The notes: generated by a model from the sequence alone, not told the origin. A DNA stretch of 64,000 nucleotides from Serratia entomophila (GCF_021462285.1 NZ_CP082787.1:3844001-3908000); one strand, 5' to 3'; positions 30,340-44,322 are shown, counted from the first letter of the stretch. Made by a program: numbers and translations.

Positions 30340-30492
30340 CCTGTGTCGCAATGCGCTACGAATCCATCACTTAACGCCAAAACATACGCACAATCGGGGC
30401 AACTAATGGTATTATCGACCGATTATTCGATTTATTGTTTTTATGCATGTGGCGTTCCGGCCATCCAATCATGAGAGAAGAAGCGCACTGTG

Positions 30493-31848
30493 ATGTTGTC
30501 AAAATTTAAACGTAGCAAACATCAACAACACCTTGCACAACTGCCCAAACTCCCCCAGACGGTTGCTGATGTTCGTACCCTGTACGCACCTTCAGACTTC
30601 CGCGCCACGCTGTTGGAATCCATCGCCAACGCCACCCAACGCATCTATCTGGTCGCCCTCTATCTGGAACATGACGATGCCGGGCGCGAGATCCTCAACG
30701 CGCTTTATCAGGCCAAACAGCGGCGCCCGGAGTTGGAGATTTGCATTCTGGTCGACTGGCACCGCGCGCAGCGCGGGCGCATCGGCGCCGCCGCCGCCAA
30801 CACCAATGCCGACTGGTATTGTGCAATGGCGAGCCAGCACCCGGGGCTGTCGGTGCCGGTATACGGCGTGCCGGTCAACACTCGCGAAGCGCTGGGCGTG
30901 TTGCACCTGAAAGGCTTTGTGGTCGACGATACCGTGATTTACAGCGGCGCCAGCATTAACGACGTCTATCTGCATCAGCATGAAAAATACCGCTACGACC
31001 GCTATCAGCTGATCGCCAACGCCGTGCTGGCCGATACCCTGATCGATTACATCAAACAGCATTTGCTGACCGCCGGCGCCGTACAGCGTTTGGATCGTGA
31101 CGATCGCCCGAAAAGCCCGGAGATCAAGAACGAAACCCGCCTGTTTCGCTTCGGCCTGCGGCGCGCCGGCTATCAGTTCCGCGGCAAGGCGGGCAACGAC
31201 GAGCTGGCGGTCACGCCTTTGGTCGGGCTCGGCAAACAAAGCGTGCTGAACAAGACCATTCATCACCTGATGTCCTGCGCCGATCAAAAGCTGACGCTGT
31301 GCACGCCGTATTTCAACCTGCCGGCGCTGCTGGTGCGCAATATCATCTATCTGCTGCGCCAGGGCAAACAGGTGGAAATCATCGTCGGCGACAAAACCGC
31401 CAACGACTTCTACATTCCGGAAGATCAGCCGTTTAAAATCATCGGCGCACTGCCTTACCTGTACGAGATCAACCTGCGCCGCTTCCTCAGCCGCCTGCAG
31501 CGTTATATCGACACCGGCCAGCTGATCGTCCGCCTGTGGAAAGACGGCGATAACAGCTACCACCTGAAAGGCATGTGGGTGGATGACGAATGGCAGCTGA
31601 TCACCGGCAATAACCTTAATCCGCGCGCCTGGCGGCTGGATCTGGAGAACGCCATCCTGATCCACGATCCCAAGCAGGAAATGCGCGAGCAGCGTCATAA
31701 AGAGCTGGAGTGCATTCGCACCCATACCACCGTGGTGGGTAACTATCTGGAGCTGCAAAGCATCCAACAATACCCGATCAAGGTGCGCAAACTGATCCGC
31801 CGTCTGCGCCGTATCCGCATTGACCGGTTGATTAGCCGTATACTGTAA
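30493..31848 (+). CDS. pssA: PssA, phosphatidylserine synthase
   Basis: A 451-residue phospholipase D-superfamily enzyme, the same length as E. coli PssA. It transfers serine to CDP-diacylglycerol, the committed step to phosphatidylethanolamine. The two HxK-like motifs are visible as HLKGFVVDD and HLKGMWVDDEWQL, and the basic C-terminus KLIRRLRRIRIDRLISR is typical of the membrane-associating tail. I choose ATG 30493 (an in-frame GTG is just before it) because it gives the family start MLSKFKRSKHQQHL. A terminator follows. Confidence 0.97.
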   Translation: MLSKFKRSKHQQHLAQLPKLPQTVADVRTLYAPSDFRATLLESIANATQRIYLVALYLEHDDAGREILNALYQAKQRRPELEICILVDWHRAQRGRIGAAAANTNADWYCAMASQHPGLSVPVYGVPVNTREALGVLHLKGFVVDDTVIYSGASINDVYLHQHEKYRYDRYQLIANAVLADTLIDYIKQHLLTAGAVQRLDRDDRPKSPEIKNETRLFRFGLRRAGYQFRGKAGNDELAVTPLVGLGKQSVLNKTIHHLMSCADQKLTLCTPYFNLPALLVRNIIYLLRQGKQVEIIVGDKTANDFYIPEDQPFKIIGALPYLYEINLRRFLSRLQRYIDTGQLIVRLWKDGDNSYHLKGMWVDDEWQLITGNNLNPRAWRLDLENAILIHDPKQEMREQRHKELECIRTHTTVVGNYLELQSIQQYPIKVRKLIRRLRRIRIDRLISRIL

Positions 31849-31873
31849 TCCGGCTATAATTCAGCTACCGCAG

Positions 31874-31897
31874 ACCCCGGCCGTGCCGGGGTTTTTT
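31874..31897 (+). terminator. terminator after pssA
   Basis: CCCCGGC CGT GCCGGGG followed by TTTTTT, about 26 bp after pssA and 20 bp before yfiM. Confidence 0.9.
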
Positions 31898-31916
31898 ATA
31901 ACAGGATGTTTTCCCT

Positions 31917-32249
31917 ATGCGCCCGCTTCGCTTATCGGTCGTGCCCCCTTTACTGTTGCTCACCAGCGGCTGCACCCATCTGGCCAACGACAGCTGGACC
32001 GGCAAAGACAAGGCGCAGCATTTCGTCGCCTCTGCCGCCTTTGCCGCCGCCGGCGCCGCCTATGGCGATCGTCAAAACTGGAATGAAGCACGCAGCCGCA
32101 GTTTTGGGCTGGCTTTCTCGGTAAGCCTCGGCGCCGCCAAAGAGCTGTACGACAGCCGCGAAGGCGGCACCGGCTGGAGTTGGAAGGACTTTGCCTGGGA
32201 CGTGGCGGGCGCGGCAGCAGGCTACAGCCTGTACCACGCCACGCGTTGA
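31917..32249 (+). CDS. yfiM: YfiM family lipoprotein
   Basis: A 110-residue predicted lipoprotein with a lipobox LTSGC (Cys19) after a short hydrophobic signal. The mature part contains [16 protein letters not shown] and [10 protein letters not shown], which match the YfiM/DUF2279 family. Function unknown. It lies between pssA and kgtP as in E. coli. The 3' end is adjacent to the convergent kgtP stop (1 bp apart). Confidence 0.88.
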   Translation: MRPLRLSVVPPLLLLTSGCTHLANDSWTGKDKAQHFVASAAFAAAGAAYGDRQNWNEARSRSFGLAFSVSLGAAKELYDSREGGTGWSWKDFAWDVAGAAAGYSLYHATR

Positions 32250-32250
32250 T

Positions 32251-33555
32251 TTACAGCTGAATTTCCTGCCCTTTGCGATGCAGCCGAAGCGAGACGATCA
32301 GCGCCAGCAGGCACATGCCTGAAACGTACCAGAAGAAGGCATTCTCGATGCCGAATGACTTCAGCGACAGCGCGACATATTCGGCCGAACCGCCAAACAT
32401 GGCGTTAGCCACCGCATAAGACAGCCCGACCCCCAACGCACGCACCTCCGGCGGAAACATTTCAGCTTTCAGCAGCCCACTGATCGAGGTGTAGAAGCTG
32501 ACGATAAACAGCGCCAGAATAATCAGGCCGAATGCCGCATAAGGGTTGGTGACGCTTTTCAGGGTAAAGAGGATCGGCACCGTCAACAAGGTGGCCAACG
32601 AGGAGAAGATCAGCATCGAGTTGCGGCGGCCGATCTTATCCGAGAATGCCCCCACAGCCGGTTGCAACAGCATATAAATAAATAACGCGGCGGTCATGAT
32701 GCCGCTCGCCAGCTTGGCGTCCATCCCTGCCGTATTCACCAGGTATTTCTGCATATAAGTGGTGAAGGTATAGAAGGTCAGCGATCCGGCGGCGGTGAAC
32801 CCCAGCACCATCAGGAAAGCCCGGCGGTTTTTCCACAGCCCTTTCAACGAGCCGGCATCCTTATGGTTACGGGTTTTCGCATCGGAGGTTTCATTCAAGG
32901 AACGGCGCAGATACAGCGCCACCACCGCCAACGCCGCACCCAACGCAAACGGAATTCGCCAGCCCCAGGCCTTTAGCTCTTCGGTGGACAAGATCTGCTG
33001 CAGCGCCACCAGAACCAACAGCGCCAGCAATTGACCGCCGATCAGCGTGACGTATTGGAAAGAGGCGTAAAATCCGCGGCGCCCTTTTACCGCCACCTCG
33101 CTCATGTAGGTCGCGCTGGTGCCATATTCTCCGCCCACCGACAGCCCCTGGAACAGGCGCGCAAGCAGCAGCAGCGCCGGCGCCCAGCTACCGATCGCTT
33201 CGTAGGTAGGCAGGCAGGCGATCACCAGAGATCCGGCGCACATCATGCACACCGAAATCAGCATCGAGTTTTTACGGCCGTGCTTATCGGCGATATAACC
33301 GAATAGCCAGCCGCCAATCGGCCGCATGAAGAATCCGGCGGCAAAGACGCCGGCGGTCTGTAGCAGCTGAGTGGTGCTGTTACCCGCCGGGAAGAAAGAG
33401 GCGGCAAAGTAAATAGAGCAGAAAGAGTAAACGTAGAAATCGAACCACTCCACCAGGTTGCCTGATGAAGCGCCGACGATGGCGAAGATCCGCTGCTTTT
33501 TATCCTGAGCCGCCAGCGTAGCGGCATCCCCAAGCGGTGAAGTTGTTTCTGTCAT
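32251..33555 (-). CDS. kgtP: KgtP, alpha-ketoglutarate:H+ symporter
   Basis: A 434-residue MFS permease of the metabolite:H+ symporter family with 12 predicted membrane helices. Motifs [14 protein letters not shown] and [13 protein letters not shown] are typical. It takes up alpha-ketoglutarate by proton symport. ATG 33555 gives the family N-terminus. It is convergent with yfiM and lies immediately downstream of the rRNA operon terminators, as kgtP does beside rrnG in E. coli. Confidence 0.95.
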   Translation of the reverse strand: MTETTSPLGDAATLAAQDKKQRIFAIVGASSGNLVEWFDFYVYSFCSIYFAASFFPAGNSTTQLLQTAGVFAAGFFMRPIGGWLFGYIADKHGRKNSMLISVCMMCAGSLVIACLPTYEAIGSWAPALLLLARLFQGLSVGGEYGTSATYMSEVAVKGRRGFYASFQYVTLIGGQLLALLVLVALQQILSTEELKAWGWRIPFALGAALAVVALYLRRSLNETSDAKTRNHKDAGSLKGLWKNRRAFLMVLGFTAAGSLTFYTFTTYMQKYLVNTAGMDAKLASGIMTAALFIYMLLQPAVGAFSDKIGRRNSMLIFSSLATLLTVPILFTLKSVTNPYAAFGLIILALFIVSFYTSISGLLKAEMFPPEVRALGVGLSYAVANAMFGGSAEYVALSLKSFGIENAFFWYVSGMCLLALIVSLRLHRKGQEIQL

Positions 33556-33760
33556 TATCTATTCTCCGGGCCAGAACGGTGGTGAAATCGGCATCCTGCC
33601 GTTATTTGTTGCCTTGTTGTTACTCACAAGTTAACAATTAAACCGGATAGCAGGCGAAGAATATCGTACGAAGCCAAGTGAAATACGTGATTTTTGTGAT
33701 GAATATTAAACAGTGCGATGAAAATTAGGCGAAATTGCAGCGGTTTTATTTTTCTAAAGC

Positions 33761-33787
33761 AAAAAGCCCTGAACTCGCGTTCAGGGC
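33761..33787 (-). terminator. rRNA operon terminator T2
   Basis: On the minus strand GCCCTGAAC GCGA GTTCAGGGC is followed by TTTTT. It is the second terminator after 5S, about 270 bp downstream of it, equivalent in position to rrnB T2 of E. coli. Confidence 0.88.
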
Positions 33788-33798
33788 TTCTTACTTTG

Positions 33799-33814
33799 TT
33801 TGATGCCTGGCAGT
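33799..33814 (-). repeat. duplicated 3' tail of 5S rRNA
   Basis: These 16 bp are identical to 34053-34068, which covers the last 12 nt of the 5S gene plus adjacent trailer. A similar 5S tail copy precedes T2 in E. coli rrnB, so this is likely an old remnant of a second 5S gene in the shared ancestor. Confidence 0.8.
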
Positions 33815-34010
33815 TTATGGCGGGCGTCCTGCCCGCCCCCCTTCGGGCCGTTGCTTCGCAACGTTCAAATCCGCTCCCGGCGGATTTGTCCTACACAATT
33901 CGTCTCATCCTGAGACTCTCCCCTCCGGGGCCGCCGCACGCGGCGTTAAGGCCCGTTCCCGACGGGCCTTTCGCATGCCCATGCTCGAGCAGAACGCCAG
34001 ATAACAGACA

Positions 34011-34041
34011 AAACAAAAAGCCCCATGCTTTCGCATGAGGC
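34011..34041 (-). terminator. rRNA operon terminator T1
   Basis: On the minus strand GCCTCATGC GAAA GCATGGGGC (one T-G pair) is followed by TTTTTGTTT. It begins 16 bp after the 5S 3' end. Confidence 0.92.
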
Positions 34042-34056
34042 TTGTTGTTTTATTTG

Positions 34057-34176
34057 ATGCCTGGCAGTGTCCTACTCTCGCATGGGGAGACCCCACACTA
34101 CCATCGGCGCTACGGCGTTTCACTTCTGAGTTCGGCATGGGGTCAGGTGGGACCACCGCGCTATTGCCGCCAGGCA
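34057..34176 (-). rRNA. rrf: 5S ribosomal RNA
   Basis: A 120-nt gene on the minus strand, starting TGCCTGGCGGCAATAGCGCG and ending CTGCCAGGCAT, with the internal CCGAACTCAGAAGTGAAACG segment. Ends are placed by comparison with the E. coli 5S ends I remember. It follows the 23S gene by about 104 bp. There is only one 5S gene, and no tRNA gene follows it. Confidence 0.96.
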
Positions 34177-34280
34177 AATTCTGTTTCATTCCAACCGCTT
34201 CACTTTCGTGTCGCCATTGAAACCAATCTAAGAACTTCGCTGAAAATCTATCGTCTGCTCTAAAACACCTTCGGTGTTGT

Positions 34281-37189
<2,909 letters not shown>

Positions 37190-37325
37190 TCACAACCCGA
37201 AGATGTTTCCATCGTTCGCGCTGCAAACATTTGAGAGACTCTATGACAGGTTACTCTTTACCCCAGTACATCTACGGAGGGATAAATTTCAGCCGTCATG
37301 TTTCAATTTTCAGCTTGTTCCAGAT

Positions 37326-37337
37326 TGTTAAAGAGCA
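37326..37337 (-). promoter_or_regulatory. boxA antitermination site, 16S-23S spacer
   Basis: TGCTCTTTAACA on the minus strand, identical to the rRNA boxA core bound by NusB-NusE. It is 137 bp upstream of the 23S gene. The same motif occurs in the leader at 39456-39467. Confidence 0.85.
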
Positions 37338-37396
37338 AAATACTTCGCAGCATACTGTCGCCAATATACTCTGAAGTAGTGAAATACCGGACTATA

Positions 37397-37472
37397 TGGT
37401 GGAGCTAAGCGGGATCGAACCGCTGACCTCCTGCGTGCAAGGCAGGCGCTCTCCCAGCTGAGCTATAGCCCC
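37397..37472 (-). tRNA. tRNA-Ala (TGC)
   Basis: 76 nt on the minus strand starting GGGGCTATAGCTCAGC and ending with the encoded CCA. The anticodon loop CTTGCAC contains TGC (37437-37439). It is in the 16S-23S spacer, the usual partner of tRNA-Ile. Confidence 0.97.
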
Positions 37473-37602
37473 ATACAGTCACAGCAGAGACCTTTATGGT
37501 TACCAACTCAACCAAGAGTTAATTCTTTCTTAGGCCAGGCATGCGGAAGGGACGTTTACTTTTGTAAACGACCGCGCGCATAACGCAGTATAAGGGAGAA
37601 TT

Positions 37603-37679
<77 letters not shown>

Positions 37680-37754
37680 ATAAAGGTATTTCTGCTCGTT
37701 ACTTTTTCATCAGACAATCTGTGTGAGCACTTCACGCGAATCAATATCATTAGG

Positions 37755-39295
<1,541 letters not shown>

Positions 39296-39455
39296 AAAGC
39301 TTGATTTGCTTCAACTCGTGAAGCGATGCTCAAAGGTTACTGCTTCAAAAATTGCTTTTTTACAAGCTAGTCACTCTTCAAGACTTGATATTTTTTCGTA
39401 CCCGAAGGTACTGGATATCGTCTTGTGGAGTGCCCACACAGATTGTCTGATAAAT

Positions 39456-39467
39456 TGTTAAAGAGCA
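39456..39467 (-). promoter_or_regulatory. leader boxA antitermination site
   Basis: TGCTCTTTAACA on the minus strand, about 40 bp downstream of P2's -10. It is followed by AATTTATCAGAC, as in E. coli rRNA leaders. Confidence 0.88.
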
Positions 39468-39506
39468 GTGAGTTAGCCGCTTTCGCTTGTTAACTCGAGG
39501 TGGCGT

Positions 39507-39534
39507 ATATTACGCTTTCCTCTTTCAGAGTCAA
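39507..39534 (-). promoter_or_regulatory. rRNA promoter P2
   Basis: On the minus strand TTGACT (39529-39534), a 16-bp spacer and TAATAT (39507-39512). The position about 110 bp downstream of P1 matches rRNA operons of enterobacteria. Confidence 0.8.
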
Positions 39535-39614
39535 CCCTAATTTTCAGGATTTTTTCTCTGCGACCCCCGGATACTCTGTGAAGTTGTTCACATGTTCCGT
39601 GTCGATGGAGGCGC

Positions 39615-39642
39615 ATTATAGGGAGCCGGTTCAGAATGACAA
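39615..39642 (-). promoter_or_regulatory. rRNA promoter P1
   Basis: On the minus strand TTGTCA (39637-39642), a 16-bp spacer and a perfect TATAAT (39615-39620), followed by the GC-rich discriminator GCGCCTCC, the feature that makes rRNA promoters sensitive to ppGpp and initiating NTPs. Confidence 0.9.
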
Positions 39643-39694
39643 GGGTTAATATGCATTTTTTATCTGACCGCTCACTATTCATTCGTAACGCCTA

Positions 39695-40258
39695 TTAAAC
39701 CCGCTTTTTAATGGCTTCCGGCAGGTCCGCCAGGCTGTTTAACACCCAATCGGCCAGTTTCTCACCCTGTTCCGTTACCGGCTTGCCGGTGCGCACCAGC
39801 ACCTTAGTGCCAACGCCGGCCGCGATCGCCGCCTGCATATCTTCCGGTTTGTCACCCACCATATAAGAAGCGGCCATATCGATGTTCAATTCCCGCTGCG
39901 CCTGCAGCAGCATGCCCGGCTGCGGTTTACGGCAGTCGCATACCTGGCGGTACTCTTCTACTGCCGCTTCGGGGTGGTGCGGGCAGAAATAGATGCCGTC
40001 GAAGTCGACGTCGCGATCGGCCAGCGACCAGTCCATCCATTCGGTCAGGTACATAAACTGGTCTTCGCTGAACATGCCGCGCGCAATGCCGGACTGGTTG
40101 GTCACCAGGACCAGCGCAAAGCCCATTTTTTTGAGTTCGCGACAGGCGTCAATCACGCCATCGATAAATTGGAAATTGTCGATTTCATGGACATAGCCAT
40201 GGTCGACATTAATCGTGCCGTCACGATCGAGAAAAATTGCTGGAACGCTTTGTGTCAC
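39695..40258 (-). CDS. gmhB: GmhB, D-glycero-beta-D-manno-heptose-1,7-bisphosphate 7-phosphatase
   Basis: A 187-residue HAD-superfamily phosphatase of the ADP-heptose pathway for LPS core synthesis. The DxDGT motif is DRDGT at residues 11-15, and the zinc-binding loop is seen as CPHHPEA...CDCRKP. It starts at GTG 40258 with AGGAG 7 nt upstream; the upstream frame is not conserved. It is transcribed toward the rRNA operon, and is divergent from metNIQ. In E. coli gmhB lies just upstream of rrnH in the same relation. Confidence 0.95.
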   Translation of the reverse strand: MTQSVPAIFLDRDGTINVDHGYVHEIDNFQFIDGVIDACRELKKMGFALVLVTNQSGIARGMFSEDQFMYLTEWMDWSLADRDVDFDGIYFCPHHPEAAVEEYRQVCDCRKPQPGMLLQAQRELNIDMAASYMVGDKPEDMQAAIAAGVGTKVLVRTGKPVTEQGEKLADWVLNSLADLPEAIKKRV

Positions 40259-40342
40259 CGGTTTACTCCTGAGGGCCTGAATACGCCGACAGTATCGCAT
40301 GTTTTACCGGGTGCTGAGAACGCTGGAGAGCGGTGTTGATCG

Positions 40343-40373
40343 TTGACTTAGACGTCTAGACGCCTTAACATCT
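40343..40373 (+). promoter_or_regulatory. metNIQ promoter with three MetJ boxes
   Basis: Three contiguous 8-bp met boxes, AGACGTCT (40350-40357), AGACGCCT (40358-40365) and TAACATCT (40366-40373); the first is a perfect consensus. A promoter TTGACT (40343-40348) and TAACAT (40366-40371), spacer 17, overlaps them, so MetJ with S-adenosylmethionine would block RNA polymerase directly. The metN start is about 73 bp downstream. Confidence 0.9.
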
Positions 40374-40445
40374 GACCATACCTTGGTTCCACGCCAAGGT
40401 TTACTTTTATCTAGCCACGGGCAACCACGCTAAAATAAGAAGAAT

Positions 40446-41477
40446 ATGATTAAACTTTCTAACATCACCAAAGTGTTCCAGCAGGGTTCGCGCACCATTA
40501 CCGCGCTCTCTGACGTGACTCTTCACGTCCCTGCCGGGCAAATCTACGGCGTTATCGGCTCTTCCGGCGCCGGTAAAAGCACGCTGATCCGCTGCGCCAA
40601 CATGCTTGAGCGACCGACTTCCGGCCAGGTGCTGGTCGACGGGCAGGATCTGACTTCACTCTCGGAAAGCGAACTGACCCGCGCGCGCCGCCAGATTGGC
40701 ATGATTTTCCAGCACTTTAACCTGCTGTCTTCCCGCACGGTGTTCGGCAACGTCGCGCTGCCGCTGGAGCTGGACAATACGCCGCGCGCCGAAATCAAAA
40801 AACGCGTGACCGAACTGCTCGAACTGGTGGGCCTGGCGGACAAGCACGACGCTTACCCGGCCAACCTGTCCGGCGGCCAAAAGCAGCGCGTGGCGATCGC
40901 CCGCGCGCTGGCCAGCAATCCGAAGGTGCTGCTGTGCGACGAAGCCACCAGCGCGCTGGATCCGGCCACCACCCGCTCCATTCTGGAACTGCTGAAAGAC
41001 ATCAACCGCCGCCTGGGCCTGACCATTTTGTTGATCACCCATGAAATGGACGTGGTGAAACGCATCTGCGACCAGGTCGCAGTCATCAGCCAGGGCCAGC
41101 TGATTGAGAAAGACAGCGTCAGCGAAGTGTTCTCTCATCCGAAAACCCCGCTGGCCCAACAGTTTATTCAATCGACCCTGCATCTGGATATCCCGGACGA
41201 CTACGCCAAGCGCCTGGTGCCGGATCGCCAGGGCGATCGTCAGCCGCTGCTGCGCCTGGAGTTCACCGGCCAGTCCGTTGACGCGCCGCTGCTGTCCGAA
41301 GCCGCTCGCCGCTTCAACGTCAACAACAACATTATCAGCGCCCAAATGGATTACGCCGGCGGCGTGAAATTCGGCGTGATGCTGGCGGAGCTGCACGGCA
41401 GCGACGAAGACGCGCTGGCAACGATTAAGTTCCTGCAGGAAAATCAGGTAAAAGTAGAGGTTCTGGGTTATGTCTGA
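40446..41477 (+). CDS. metN: MetN, methionine ABC transporter ATPase
   Basis: A 343-residue ABC ATPase. Walker [10 protein letters not shown] is at residues 38-46, the signature LSGGQKQRV at 141-149 and Walker B VLLCDE at 161-166. A C-terminal ACT-like domain, which binds methionine and inhibits transport, is present from about residue 265. It powers import of D- and L-methionine via MetI and MetQ. Control by MetJ is expected from the met boxes upstream. It overlaps metI by 8 bp. Confidence 0.97.
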   Translation: MIKLSNITKVFQQGSRTITALSDVTLHVPAGQIYGVIGSSGAGKSTLIRCANMLERPTSGQVLVDGQDLTSLSESELTRARRQIGMIFQHFNLLSSRTVFGNVALPLELDNTPRAEIKKRVTELLELVGLADKHDAYPANLSGGQKQRVAIARALASNPKVLLCDEATSALDPATTRSILELLKDINRRLGLTILLITHEMDVVKRICDQVAVISQGQLIEKDSVSEVFSHPKTPLAQQFIQSTLHLDIPDDYAKRLVPDRQGDRQPLLRLEFTGQSVDAPLLSEAARRFNVNNNIISAQMDYAGGVKFGVMLAELHGSDEDALATIKFLQENQVKVEVLGYV

Positions 41478-42123
41478 GGCAATGATGTGGTTAATGGCGC
41501 GTGGCGTGTGGGAAACCGTCATGATGACCTTTGTCTCCGGCTTCTTCGGTTTCGTGCTCGGCCTGCCGGTGGGCGTGCTGCTGTATGTGACCCGTCCGGG
41601 GCAGATCGCCGCCAACAACACGCTGTATAGAGCGCTGTCGGGCCTGGTGAATATTTTCCGCTCCATCCCCTTCATTATCCTGCTGGTATGGATGATCCCG
41701 TTCACCCGCATGATCGTCGGCACCTCGATCGGCCTGCAGGCCGCCATCGTGCCGCTGACCGTCGGCGCCGCGCCGTTCATCGCCCGCATGGTGGAAAACG
41801 CCCTGTTGGAGATCCCCTCCGGCCTGGTGGAAGCGGCGCGCGCCATGGGCGCTACCCCGCTGCAGATCATCAAGAAGGTGCTGTTGCCTGAAGCCCTGCC
41901 GGGCCTGGTCAACGCCGCCACCATCACCCTGATCACTCTGGTAGGCTACTCGGCCATGGGCGGCGCGGTTGGCGCCGGCGGTCTGGGGCAGATCGGTTAT
42001 CAATACGGGTATATAGGTTATAACGCCACAGTGATGAATACCGTATTAGTATTACTGGTAGTTCTGGTCTATCTGATTCAGTTCTGTGGCGATCGCATCG
42101 TCAAGGCCGTCACCCACAAATAG
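41470..42123 (+). CDS. metI: MetI, methionine ABC transporter permease
   Basis: A 217-residue membrane permease, same length as E. coli MetI, with about five membrane helices and the EAA motif [26 protein letters not shown] around residues 120-140. It forms the transport channel with the MetN dimer. The start overlaps the end of metN, suggesting coupled translation. metQ follows after 40 bp. Confidence 0.97.
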   Translation: MSEAMMWLMARGVWETVMMTFVSGFFGFVLGLPVGVLLYVTRPGQIAANNTLYRALSGLVNIFRSIPFIILLVWMIPFTRMIVGTSIGLQAAIVPLTVGAAPFIARMVENALLEIPSGLVEAARAMGATPLQIIKKVLLPEALPGLVNAATITLITLVGYSAMGGAVGAGGLGQIGYQYGYIGYNATVMNTVLVLLVVLVYLIQFCGDRIVKAVTHK

Positions 42124-42163
42124 TTTTCACCGCATGTTAATGCGAGTCTAATGAGGAAGGGAT

Positions 42164-42979
42164 ATGTCGTTAAAATTTAAATCCATCGCGGCAATCGGCG
42201 CACTGATCGGCACTCTGGCTCTGGCAGGCTGCGGCCAGGATGAAAAAGATCCGAACCACATCAAAGTCGGCGTCATTGTCGGTGCTGAACAGCAGGTTGC
42301 TGAAGTTGCGCAGAAAGTCGCGAAAGAAAAATACGGCCTGAACGTCGAGCTGGTGACCTTCAACGACTACGTGCTGCCTAACGAAGCGCTGAGCAAAGGG
42401 GATATCGACCTGAACGCCTTCCAGCACAAGCCGTACCTGGATCAACAGATCAAGGATCGCGGCTACAAGCTGGTGCCGGTCGGCAGCACCTTTGTTTACC
42501 CGATTGCCGGTTACTCCAAGAAAATCAAATCGCTGGACGAACTGAAAGAAGGTTCCCAGATAGCCCTGCCTAACGACCCGACCAACCTGGGCCGTTCACT
42601 GCTGCTGCTGCAGAAAGTGGGCCTGATCAAGCTGAAAGACGGTGTTGGCCTGCTGCCAACCGTGCTGGACGTGACCGAGAACCCAAAAAACCTGAAGCTG
42701 GTCGAGCTGGAAGCGCCACAGCTGCCGCGCTCGCTGGACGATCAACAAATCGCGCTGGCGGTGATCAACACCACCTACGCCAGCCAGATTGGCCTGACGC
42801 CGGCGAAAGACGGCCTGTTTGTTGAAGACAAGGATTCTCCTTACGTGAACCTGCTGGTAGCCCGCGAAGATAACAAAGACGCGGAAAACGTGAAGAAATT
42901 CGTTCAGGCCTACCAGTCTGACGAAGTGAACGAAGCGGCCAACAAGATCTTCAACGGCGGCGCAGTCAAAGGCTGGTAA
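42164..42979 (+). CDS. metQ: MetQ, methionine-binding lipoprotein
   Basis: A 271-residue substrate-binding protein of the NLPA family. The lipobox LALAGC places the acylated cysteine at residue 23. The mature domain begins with KVGVIVGAEQQVAEVAQ and contains NDYVLPNEAL and NAFQHKPYLD, typical of MetQ. It delivers methionine to MetNI in the periplasm. The start ATG 42164 is preceded by GAGGAAGGG. A hairpin terminator follows. Confidence 0.97.
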   Translation: MSLKFKSIAAIGALIGTLALAGCGQDEKDPNHIKVGVIVGAEQQVAEVAQKVAKEKYGLNVELVTFNDYVLPNEALSKGDIDLNAFQHKPYLDQQIKDRGYKLVPVGSTFVYPIAGYSKKIKSLDELKEGSQIALPNDPTNLGRSLLLLQKVGLIKLKDGVGLLPTVLDVTENPKNLKLVELEAPQLPRSLDDQQIALAVINTTYASQIGLTPAKDGLFVEDKDSPYVNLLVAREDNKDAENVKKFVQAYQSDEVNEAANKIFNGGAVKGW

Positions 42980-43012
42980 GCGCTCAGGCGCCAATTTTAT
43001 TCCTATAATTGC

Positions 43013-43034
43013 AAGACGGGCTACGGCCCGTCTT
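43013..43034 (+). terminator. terminator after metNIQ
   Basis: AAGACGGGC TACG GCCCGTCTT, 9-bp stem with a stable tetraloop, followed by GTTATTT. The U-tract is broken, so efficiency is uncertain. Confidence 0.68.
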
Positions 43035-43093
43035 GTTATTTCCACCATAGATTGTTTCAATAGCGCCACTTTCATTAAGGCAGAGGAATATCA

Positions 43094-43498
43094 ATGCGTG
43101 TTTTACCTCTCTGTTTGTTAGCGCTTGCGCTGGCCGGATGCTCATCGCAACGTATCGCGCCATCCTCAACAAGCAGCACCAGCAAACCTACTGCAACCGC
43201 ACCGGTCAAGACCACACCGGCAGCGCGTCCGGCGCCGGTCAAACTGTACAAAAGTGCAGAAGAACTGGTGGGCAAACCTTTCCGCGATCTGGGCGAAGTT
43301 TCCGGCGAATCTTGCCAGACCACGGTACAGGACTCGCCGCCAAACCTGACCACCGCCCGCAAGCGTATGCAGATCCGCGCGTCTTATATGAAGGCCAATG
43401 CGGTGTTGCTGCACGACTGCCAGATTGTCAGCGGCGTTGCCGGCTGTTACCAACAGGCCGTCTGCCAGGGCTCGGCGCTTAACGTCTCGTCCAAATGA
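43094..43498 (+). CDS. rcsF: RcsF, outer-membrane sensor lipoprotein of the Rcs system
   Basis: A 134-residue lipoprotein, the same length as E. coli RcsF. The lipobox LALAGC puts the acylated cysteine at 16; a Pro/Ala/Thr-rich linker (about 22-50) follows. The four disulfide cysteines of the family are C74, C109, C118 and C124. RcsF senses envelope damage and signals to the Rcs phosphorelay through IgaA. It overlaps trmO by 4 bp (ATGA). Confidence 0.96.
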   Translation: MRVLPLCLLALALAGCSSQRIAPSSTSSTSKPTATAPVKTTPAARPAPVKLYKSAEELVGKPFRDLGEVSGESCQTTVQDSPPNLTTARKRMQIRASYMKANAVLLHDCQIVSGVAGCYQQAVCQGSALNVSSK

Positions 43499-44202
43499 CC
43501 GAATTTGTTTTCAATCAGATCGGTACTATCCGCTCGCCGTATAAAGAAAAATTCGCCGTTCCCCGCCAACCGGGGTTAGTCGAAGACGGTGGCGGCGAAC
43601 TGGTGCTGCTGCCGCCCTATAATCAAGCGGAAGCGGTGCGCGGCCTCAGCGATTTCAGCCATCTGTGGGTGATGTTCATTTTTCATCAGACCCTGGATGG
43701 CGGCTGGCGCCCGACGGTGCGCCCGCCGCGCCTGGGCGGCAATGCGCGCATGGGCGTGTTCGCCACCCGTTCAACCTTCCGCCCCAACCCGCTCGGCATG
43801 TCTCTGATCGAACTGAAAGGCGTGCGCGTCCGGGGCGGTGAAGTGGTGCTGGAGCTGGGCAGCCTCGATCTGGTCGACGGCACGCCGGTGGTGGACATCA
43901 AACCTTACCTGCCCTTTGCCGAGAGCCAGCCGCAGGCCCGCGCCGGGTTTGCCCAGGCGGCCCCCGCCGGTGATATGCCGGTGCATTTCACGCCGCAGGC
44001 GGAACAACAGCTGCAGCAGCATCAGGCGCGTTACCCGCAGCTGCGGCGTTTTATCAGCCAGGTGCTGGCGCAGGACCCTCGCCCCGCCTATCGTAAAGGT
44101 GAGGAAGCCGAACGGGATTACGCCGTCTGGTTGCTGGATTTCAACGTGCGTTGGCGAGTGGCGGATCAACAAACCGAAGTGTTGTCGCTCGACCCGCGTT
44201 AA
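43495..44202 (+). CDS. trmO: TrmO (YaeB), tRNA m6t6A37 methyltransferase
   Basis: A 235-residue SAM-dependent tRNA methyltransferase of the UPF0066 family that methylates t6A37 in tRNA-Thr. Conserved segments are IGTIRSPYKEKF, LSDFSHLWVMFIFH, RMGVFATRSTFRPNPLGMS and VVDIKPYLPFAE. It overlaps rcsF by 4 bp, so the two are translationally coupled. proS follows after 120 bp with its own upstream region. Confidence 0.95.
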   Translation: MTEFVFNQIGTIRSPYKEKFAVPRQPGLVEDGGGELVLLPPYNQAEAVRGLSDFSHLWVMFIFHQTLDGGWRPTVRPPRLGGNARMGVFATRSTFRPNPLGMSLIELKGVRVRGGEVVLELGSLDLVDGTPVVDIKPYLPFAESQPQARAGFAQAAPAGDMPVHFTPQAEQQLQQHQARYPQLRRFISQVLAQDPRPAYRKGEEAERDYAVWLLDFNVRWRVADQQTEVLSLDPR

Positions 44203-44322
44203 AATTCCGCCGTGTCTCTTTTGACGGCCCGCTCGCGCTGGTAAACTAAACCACTTTTGTCGCTTTTGGCCGCCACTCTGGCAGCCCGATGCAATTTGCA
44301 GTTCTAACGGAACCAAAACACC

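Larger units (their letters stand above)
33556..34056. other. kgtP upstream region and rRNA operon trailer
   Basis: No protein gene is supported. 33556-33760 is AT-rich and should contain the kgtP promoter. 33761-34041 is the distal end of the rRNA operon with two terminators and, between them, a GC-rich conserved stretch with several hairpins plus a copy of the 5S 3' tail (33799-33814). Confidence 0.7.
39296..39694. other. rRNA operon promoter and leader region
   Basis: The 399 bp between gmhB and 16S have no open frame of interest. On the minus strand they carry P1, P2, the leader boxA and the 16S processing stem. AT-rich sequence upstream of P1 fits UP element and FIS sites, though I cannot place individual FIS sites with confidence. 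Confidence 0.75.

Noticed and set aside
33816..33960. A second 5S gene or tRNA in the rRNA trailer
   Set aside because: Only the last nucleotides of 5S are repeated; the rest lacks 5S sequence, and no cloverleaf can be drawn with CCA end.
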